Positions 1-6,200 of a stretch of DNA of 14,184 bases are shown piece after piece. The position numbers and the translations under genes were made by a program. Under the pieces are notes generated by a model that did not search any database, had not been told where the DNA came from, and was given only the letters and a program-made list of their open reading frames with translations. Numbering within the stretch: the stretch's first letter is position 1; every line of letters starts with the position of its first letter. The DNA comes from DASYDU01 sp036499445 (GTDB taxonomy: Bacteria; Planctomycetota; Planctomycetia; Pirellulales; Lacipirellulaceae), in contig DASYDU010000146.1 in NCBI GenBank assembly GCA_036499445.1, forward strand, positions 1 to 14,184, in the 5' to 3' direction.

Positions 1-1986
1 ATGGTCATGCCCGTCCCATGTCTCGTGGACATGGTCGAAAATGCCCGCCTCGTCGACCATCTCCAATTCGTGTCGCGGCATCTCCATCAAGAACGAACTC
101 GGAATCGTCCGCCGGCGAACGCCACGAAAGTCGCGCGTCACCGCGTACGACATTTGCAATTCGTCTTTGGCCCTGGTGATGCCGACGAACGCCAGCCGCC
201 GCTCTTCTTCCAGTTCGTCCGGATGCCGGCCGACGCGCTCGTGCGGGAGGACGCCGTCTTCAACGGCGACAATGAATACGACCGGAAACTCAAGCCCCTT
301 CGCCGCGTGAAGCGTCATCAGCGTGACCTTGTCGGTCTCGCTTTCCCAGTCGTCCGTATCATTCACCAGCCAGGTCCGTTCAAGGTAGGCTTCGAGCTGG
401 CCGCCGTCGAAGTGCCCTTCGTCGACGCGTTGCTGCTCGTCGAAGCTCCGCGCGTCGGTGAGCAGTTCCTCGATATTGGCCAGCCGATTTTGATCCTGTT
501 CGTCTTCGCTCTCTGCCAGCACGGCCCGATAACCGGACGATTCGAGCACCGTGCCGATGACCTCCTCGACGGCGCCGTGGGCAACCGCGGCGATCCGGTC
601 GACAATGCCGACAAACGTCAACACCTTGGCGGCCGCCGCCTTGGACAGACCTTCGACTCGACCCGCGTCACGGGCCGCACCCAAGAGCGGCAATCCCAAA
701 CGATAGGCGTGCTCATTCAGCCGGTCGATCGTCTTCTTTCCGATGCCGCGCGGCGGCGAATTCACCGTCCGTTCGAAGGCGACGTCGTCGCGAGGATTGT
801 TGACCAGCTGGCAATAGGCCAAAACGTCCTTGATTTCCTTGCGTTGGTAGAACTCCTGGCCGCGGATCATTTGGTACGGAATGGCGGCTCGCCGCAACGC
901 CTGTTCGAGCGCGCGAGATAAGGCGTTCACACGGTAAAAGATTGCGAAATCACTCGGCCGTCGGCGGCCCGCGGCGATCGCGAGTTGCATCTGCTCGGCG
1001 ATGCCGGCCGCCTCGTGATCCTGGTCGACGTATGCCACTAACCGAACCGGCGCTCCCTCGTCGTTCTCCGTAAATAGTTTCTTTTGTTTTCGTCGCAGAT
1101 TGTGGCCGATCAATTCATCGGCGATCCGCAGAATGCGCTTCGTGCTGCGGTAATTTTGCTCCAGCCGCACGATACGGACCTGGGGAAAGTCCTGCTCAAA
1201 TTCGAGGATATTGTTCAGATCAGCCCCGCGCCACCCGTAGATCGATTGGTCCGGGTCGCCGGTGACCGCCAGATTTGGATAAATCGACGACAGCGCGCGA
1301 AGAATCACGTATTGTGCGCGGTTGGTGTCCTGGTATTCGTCGACGAGCACATAGCGAAATCGCTCGTCGAGCTCCGCGCGGATTTCCGCCTGATCGTGCA
1401 GCAGTTGCGCCACGTGCAGCAGGAGATCGTCAAAATCCACGGCAGACGACGCCAGGAGCCGCTCTTGATACCGCGGATAGACCTCGGCCACGATGTGGCT
1501 CAGCGTGCTCCCCGCCCGCGGCTCGTAGCGGTCGTGCGTGACAAGCTTGTTCTTGGCGGCTGAAATCGCCTCGGCCAGCCGGTCCGGCGAAAAGTGAAGC
1601 GTTTTGATATTGTGCGCCTCGATCACCCGCTTGATCGTTTGCCGCGAGTCGCTAGTGTCGTAAATCGTGAAATTCGGCGCGAGTCCGACAAACTCCGCAT
1701 ACTGACGAAGAAGCCGGGCCCCAAAGCGATGAAACGTGCTCAGCCAAACGCGATCGCCCGGCGCGAGCTCGGCCACCCGTCGCTGCATTTCGTCGGCAGC
1801 CTTGTTGGTAAACGTCAGGGCCAGGATCTGCGACGGCCGTACACCACCGGCCAGCAAGTATGCGATGCGATGGGTGATGACGCGGGTCTTACCGCTCCCG
1901 GGTCCAGCAAGTACCAGCAAGGGTCCGCCGCGATGCGTGACGGCCTCGCGCTGGGGATCGGTAAGCGAAGTGAGCAGCGGATTCAC
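1..1986 (-). CDS. pcrA: ATP-dependent DNA helicase, UvrD/PcrA type (3' end outside window)
   Basis: This is a superfamily 1A 3'-to-5' DNA helicase acting in repair and replication-fork maintenance. The first 662 residues are in the window with no stop, so the C-terminus lies beyond the left edge. All main SF1 motifs are visible: the Q-motif glutamine (TDPQREAV, about residue 12), Walker A GPGSGKT (28-34), motif II DEYQD (216-220), motif III GDPDQSIYGWRGA (about 242-254), motif IV QNYRST, motif V TLHAAKGLEF, and motif VI VGITRAKDEL (about 600). The start is GTG at 1986, giving a protein that begins MNPLLTSLTD. AGGA lies six bases upstream, and the family's usual N-terminus starts right there. 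UvrD, PcrA and Rep are hard to separate by eye. The symbol is a best guess; the SF1 helicase identity is very secure. It is transcribed away from the signalling genes and is probably unrelated to them. Confidence 0.95.
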   Translation of the reverse strand, partial: MNPLLTSLTDPQREAVTHRGGPLLVLAGPGSGKTRVITHRIAYLLAGGVRPSQILALTFTNKAADEMQRRVAELAPGDRVWLSTFHRFGARLLRQYAEFVGLAPNFTIYDTSDSRQTIKRVIEAHNIKTLHFSPDRLAEAISAAKNKLVTHDRYEPRAGSTLSHIVAEVYPRYQERLLASSAVDFDDLLLHVAQLLHDQAEIRAELDERFRYVLVDEYQDTNRAQYVILRALSSIYPNLAVTGDPDQSIYGWRGADLNNILEFEQDFPQVRIVRLEQNYRSTKRILRIADELIGHNLRRKQKKLFTENDEGAPVRLVAYVDQDHEAAGIAEQMQLAIAAGRRRPSDFAIFYRVNALSRALEQALRRAAIPYQMIRGQEFYQRKEIKDVLAYCQLVNNPRDDVAFERTVNSPPRGIGKKTIDRLNEHAYRLGLPLLGAARDAGRVEGLSKAAAAKVLTFVGIVDRIAAVAHGAVEEVIGTVLESSGYRAVLAESEDEQDQNRLANIEELLTDARSFDEQQRVDEGHFDGGQLEAYLERTWLVNDTDDWESETDKVTLMTLHAAKGLEFPVVFIVAVEDGVLPHERVGRHPDELEEERRLAFVGITRAKDELQMSYAVTRDFRGVRRRTIPSSFLMEMPRHELEMVDEAGIFDHVHETWDGHDH

Positions 1987-2061
1987 AAAGGTTCCTATAG
2001 AAGTGTTATCAACGCCGTTGAAGCCGGCGGCATGCAAAACCAGGCAACACGATGGTCGCCA

Positions 2062-2089
2062 ATTATCGGATCGATGAATTTGACGTCAA
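2062..2089 (-). promoter_or_regulatory. Candidate housekeeping (sigma-70-type) promoter of the helicase gene
   Basis: On the minus strand, TTGACG (2089-2084) is followed after 16 bases by GATAAT (2067-2062). Each hexamer matches five of six bases of the TTGACA/TATAAT consensus. Transcription would start near 2055, leaving a leader of about 70 bases before the GTG at 1986. It is seen by eye only. Confidence 0.45.
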
Positions 2090-2270
2090 TTTATCATTTC
2101 CGATTTGCCGGCCGTCGTCCAACCCCTGTTTGGATTTGCAGTGGGCGGACGCTGCTAGCTTTTGCCTGCCAGCCGATTCGTATCACAGCCAAGGCAAATA
2201 TCCACGGCCCCGAGTCCGGCTCGATTGGGAGGAACGCGCGACGGACCGGGCAAGAAGTCACATGCTCAAA

Positions 2271-2732
2271 TTAGTCAACGACGCCCCGGTCGCGGTTGAA
2301 GGCTTCGATGAACCAAGTTTGGAGGGCCGCCTCCTGCGTCCTTACGCGGTTCACCAGGGCTATGCCGTCAGTCTTGAGACGGTCGGTTTGCTGGCGGAGC
2401 TTTTGTTCGTCGGGCTCCGAGCTCGGAGCGTGGTGTGTGACGCGCGCCACTGTGCGACCAACACCGTCGCGTTGCTCGTCGATCGCTTGATCCTCAAGTT
2501 GAAGGTGTTCGATGCAGTTCAATAGCTCTGGATCTTGCGCAGCAATCTCCTGATATTGGCGCTCGTGGAATTCCGTCGTGTGATGATGGATTTGCTCGGA
2601 TGCGTGACACCATACCTCGTCGACCCGTTTAATCCAATCGGGCAGTTCGCCGGGTACGACCGGTGCCGTCAAACTGGCCTCGAGTTCAGTCAGGCTTGAC
2701 TGCAATTCAGCCGTGGGGTTACAGCCGTCCAT
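2271..2732 (-). CDS. Orphan helical protein, 153 aa, unknown function
   Basis: I do not recognise this protein. The start is ATG at 2732, preceded by a strong Shine-Dalgarno (AGGAGG, nine bases upstream). The reading frame stays open to 2936, but the longer version would begin upstream of the predicted sigma-54 transcription start, so the short form is preferred. The product has no signal peptide or membrane segment. It is rich in Gln, Glu and Asp and looks mostly alpha-helical, with a possible coiled coil at about 105-145. Histidines cluster in the middle (H43, H49, H50, H51, H56, H76, H100, H101), with E57 and E80 nearby. A metal-binding helical bundle such as a hemerythrin-like fold is conceivable, but the exact motif is not there. 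It is transcribed divergently from the poly-HAMP kinase, and both appear to have -24/-12 promoters, suggesting shared control. Confidence 0.7.
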   Translation of the reverse strand: MDGCNPTAELQSSLTELEASLTAPVVPGELPDWIKRVDEVWCHASEQIHHHTTEFHERQYQEIAAQDPELLNCIEHLQLEDQAIDEQRDGVGRTVARVTHHAPSSEPDEQKLRQQTDRLKTDGIALVNRVRTQEAALQTWFIEAFNRDRGVVD

Positions 2733-2881
2733 AAGTCGATCCCTCCTGAGGTCCCGCGATGATAGGCCATGAGTGGAAGCACATATGGCAGCACGCTCGT
2801 CCCATGTCGTGGCTCTCGGCAAACCGGCTGCAAGTCGCGCATCCACGAATGAGCCCCCGTCGCCCTCGACCACTGAATTGC

Positions 2882-2897
2882 TGCAAGCGGTGTGCCT
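2882..2897 (-). promoter_or_regulatory. Sigma-54 (-24/-12) promoter for the 153-aa orphan gene
   Basis: The minus strand reads AGGCACACCGCTTGCA. Against the sigma-54 consensus TGGCACRNNNNTTGCW it differs only at the first base. The GG (-24) and GC (-12) pairs are separated by exactly ten bases. Transcription would start near 2871, giving a leader of about 140 bases before the ATG at 2732. Sigma-54 promoters need an NtrC-type activator, and one is encoded at 11288-12763. Confidence 0.6.
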
Positions 2898-3064
2898 TCC
2901 TCGTCGCAAACATTGATTAGCATCGAATCCGAGCAAGTCTCCGGCCAGCTGGCTGGTCAGATTTCGCTCACTCTGGTCGAAAATAAATCAAGCTGAGTAT
3001 TTCCGTCTCACTTGCAAGCACTCGATTCGTCGAGCCACTGGCAAATTTCGCGTTGAGGCTCAAC

Positions 3065-3080
3065 CGGCCCGTAAATTGCG
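3065..3080 (+). promoter_or_regulatory. Candidate sigma-54 (-24/-12) promoter for the poly-HAMP kinase
   Basis: The plus strand reads CGGCCCGTAAATTGCG. Compared with TGGCACRNNNNTTGCW it keeps GGC, the following C and purine, and a perfect TTGC. GG and GC have the required ten-base spacing. Mismatches are the first base, the A of GGCA, and the last base. Transcription would start near 3091, about 120 bases before the kinase ATG. I saw no good -35/-10 pair in this leader. Confidence 0.45.
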
Positions 3081-3210
3081 TTGCTGCGAAGCGTTGCGGT
3101 AGGCGGCGAAGTTGCGCACATCGCCGGGACGGTTTCAAAGGGGCTACGACGTAGCACCGATTCGACTCAAGTGAATCTTTTCGCCTAATTCAGATTGGGA
3201 GGCTCTGGCC

Positions 3211-6200
3211 ATGGAAAGCGTTGCAGAACGCACGGAGAAGGGCATGGACTCGCGGCAACTCCTCGCGGCGCTCGACGCCTTTAAGAAAGGGGATTTCTCC
3301 GCACGATTGGATTTCGGCAGCGATGGCGTTGCCGCAAAAGTCGCGGCTGCGTTCAACGAAGTCTTGGATTTGAACGATCGGTTGGTTGGCGAACTGGAGC
3401 GGATCAGTCAGGTCGTCGGCAAGGCTGGAAAACTCAATCAACGGGCCACGCTCGGTGACGTGGGCGGGTCATGGGCTCATGCCATTACGTCGGTCAACAC
3501 GCTCATCAGCAATCTCGTTCACCCGACAGTCGAGACCTCGCGCGTGATCGGCGCGGTCGCCAAGGGCGATCTCTCGCAAACGATGGCGCTCGAAATCAAC
3601 AAACGCCCCCTGCAAGGCGAGTTTTTGCGGACCGCCAAGACGGTCAACCGCATGGTGAATCAGCTTGGCTCGTTCGCCTCGGAAGTGACGCGCGTGGCCC
3701 GTGAAGTGGGTACCGACGGAAAACTCGGTGGTCAGGCCAAGGTCAAGGGCGTGGCCGGCACGTGGAAGGATCTCACCGACAACGTGAATCTGATGGCCGG
3801 CAATCTGACTGGCCAGGTCCGTAACATCGCCGCAGTGACAACGGCCGTGGCCAACGGTGACCTAACCAAGAAGATCACGGTCGACGTCAAGGGTGAGTTC
3901 CTTGAGCTCAAAGACACAATCAATACGATGGTCGATCAGCTGCGGTCGTTTGCCTCCGAGGTGACCCGCGTGGCACGCGAAGTCGGCACCGACGGCAAGC
4001 TGGGCGGCCAGGCTATGGTCGAAGGCGTCTCGGGCACTTGGAAGGATCTGACCGACAGCGTGAACTTCATGGCCAGCAACCTCACGGGCCAGGTCCGCAA
4101 CATCGCCGACGTGACGACCGCCGTGGCGACGGGCGACTTGTCGAAGAAGATTACGGTCGACGTCAAGGGCGAGATTCTGGAGCTCAAGAACACGATCAAC
4201 ACGATGGTCGATCAGCTTCGCTCATTCGCAGCGGAAGTGACGCGCGTGGCCCGCGAGGTGGGTACCGAAGGCAAGCTCGGCGGTCAGGCCGATGTTCGCG
4301 GGGTGGCCGGCACTTGGAAGGACCTCACTGACAGCGTGAATTTTATGGCCAGTAATCTTACCGGCCAGGTTCGCAACATCGCCGACGTGACGACGGCGGT
4401 GGCGACGGGCGACTTGTCGAAGAAGATTACGGTCGACGTGAAGGGCGAGATTCTTGAGCTCAAGAACACGATCAACACGATGGTCGATCAGCTTCGCTCA
4501 TTTGCGTCGGAAGTGACTCGCGTGGCCCGCGAGGTCGGCACCGAAGGTAAGCTCGGTGGACAGGCGGACGTCCGCGGCGTGGCCGGCACTTGGAAGGATC
4601 TGACCGACAGCGTGAACTTCATGGCCAGCAACCTCACGGGCCAGGTTCGCAACATTGCCGAAGTGACGACCGCCGTGGCAAACGGCGACTTGTCGAAGAA
4701 AATCACGGTCGACGTGAAGGGCGAAATCCTGGAGCTCAAAGTCACGATCAATACGATGGTCGATCAGCTTCGCTCGTTCGCGGCGGAAGTGACGCGCGTC
4801 GCCCGCGAGGTCGGTACCGAAGGAAAGCTCGGCGGCCAGGCTGAAGTCCGCGGCGTTTCCGGCACTTGGAAAGACCTCACGGACAACGTCAATTCGATGG
4901 CCGGTAATCTTACGAGCCAGGTCCGCGGCATCGCCGAGGTGACGACCGCCGTAGCTACCGGCGACCTTTCCAAGAAGATTACCGTCGACGTGAAGGGCGA
5001 AATCCTCGAGCTCAAGAACACCATCAACACGATGGTCGATCAACTCAGCTCGTTTGCTTCGGAGGTGACGCGCGTCGCTCGCGAGGTGGGCACCGAAGGA
5101 AAACTCGGCGGACAGGCCGACGTCCGCGGCGTGGCCGGCACCTGGAAGGATCTGACCGACAGCGTGAATTTCATGGCCAGCAATCTCACCGGCCAGGTCC
5201 GTAATATTGCCGAGGTGACCACCGCCGTGGCCACCGGCGACCTCTCTAAGAAGATCACGGTCGACGTGAAGGGCGAAATTCTCGAGCTCAAGAACACGAT
5301 CAACACGATGGTCGGTCAGCTCAGCTCGTTCGCCGCCGAGGTGACGCGCGTGGCCCGTGAAGTGGGCACCGAAGGAGAGCTAGGCGGCCAGGCCGAAGTC
5401 CGCGGCGTATCGGGTACGTGGAAAGACCTCACCGACAACGTGAACTCAATGGCTGGCAACCTCACGAGCCAGGTCCGCGGCATAGCCGAAGTGACGACGG
5501 CCGTAGCCAACGGCGACCTTTCGAAGAAAATCATCGTCGACGTGAAGGGCGAAATCCTCGAGCTCAAGAACACGATCAACACGATGGTCGATCAACTCAG
5601 CTCGTTCGCCTCGGAAGTCACGCGCGTGGCTCGCGAGGTGGGCACCGAAGGAAAGCTGGGCGGTCAGGCCGAGGTTCGCGGCGTGTCGGGCACTTGGAAG
5701 GACCTCACCGACAACGTCAATTCGATGGCCGGCAATCTCACCAGTCAGGTCCGCGGCATCGCGAAAGTCGTCACGGCAGTGGCTAACGGCGACTTGAAGC
5801 GGAAGTTGACCGTCGAGGCGAAGGGCGAAATCGCGGCACTCGCCGATACCATCAACGGCATGATCGAAACCCTGGCGACGTTCGCCGATCAAGTGACGAC
5901 AGTCGCCCGCGAAGTCGGTGTGCAGGGCCGATTGGGCGGCCAGGCGAGTGTCCCCGGTGCGGCAGGCACCTGGAAGGCGCTCACCGACAACGTGAATCAG
6001 TTGGCTGCGAATTTGACCACGCAAGTCCGGGCGATCGCGGAAGTAGCCACCGCCGTCACCAAGGGCGATCTCACGCGATTCATCGCCGTTGAGGCCCAAG
6101 GCGAAGTCGCCGCGCTCAAGGACAACATCAACGAGATGATCCGCAATCTCAAAGACACCACGCTCAAAAACAGCGAGCAGGATTGGCTCAAGACAAACCT

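Larger units (their letters stand above)
2733..3210. other. Divergent intergenic region between the orphan gene and the poly-HAMP kinase
   Basis: These 478 bases hold no convincing gene. They contain two outward-facing -24/-12 promoter candidates, listed separately. Between these are short palindromes that could serve as activator sites: CCAGCTGG (2945-2952), CTTGCAAG (3011-3018) and CTCGATTCGTCGAG (3021-3034, five-base arms). The kinase leader holds a small hairpin, GCTAC-GAC-GTAGC (3143-3155), and an inverted repeat GATTC/GAATC (3159-3177). Open frames here (for example minus strand 2690-2923) lack protein-like composition and ribosome binding sites. Confidence 0.5.

Noticed and set aside
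1..921. Long plus-strand open frame (306 codons) at the left edge
   Set aside because: It is the codon-aligned mirror of the helicase gene on the minus strand, which shows all SF1 motifs. The other plus-strand frames up to about 2274 have the same explanation.
2052..2525. Plus-strand open frame of 157 codons spanning the helicase promoter and the orphan gene
   Set aside because: It has no ribosome binding site, covers a likely promoter, and its second half mirrors the orphan gene, whose minus-strand start has a strong Shine-Dalgarno.
2733..2936. N-terminal extension of the orphan protein to 221 residues
   Set aside because: It would start upstream of the predicted sigma-54 transcription start, has poor composition, and the internal ATG at 2732 has a near-ideal AGGAGG.
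2945..3034. CRISPR-like or phage attachment repeats in the divergent region
   Set aside because: The palindromes are short, differ from each other and are not regularly spaced. No integrase, transposase or tRNA gene was seen in the window.
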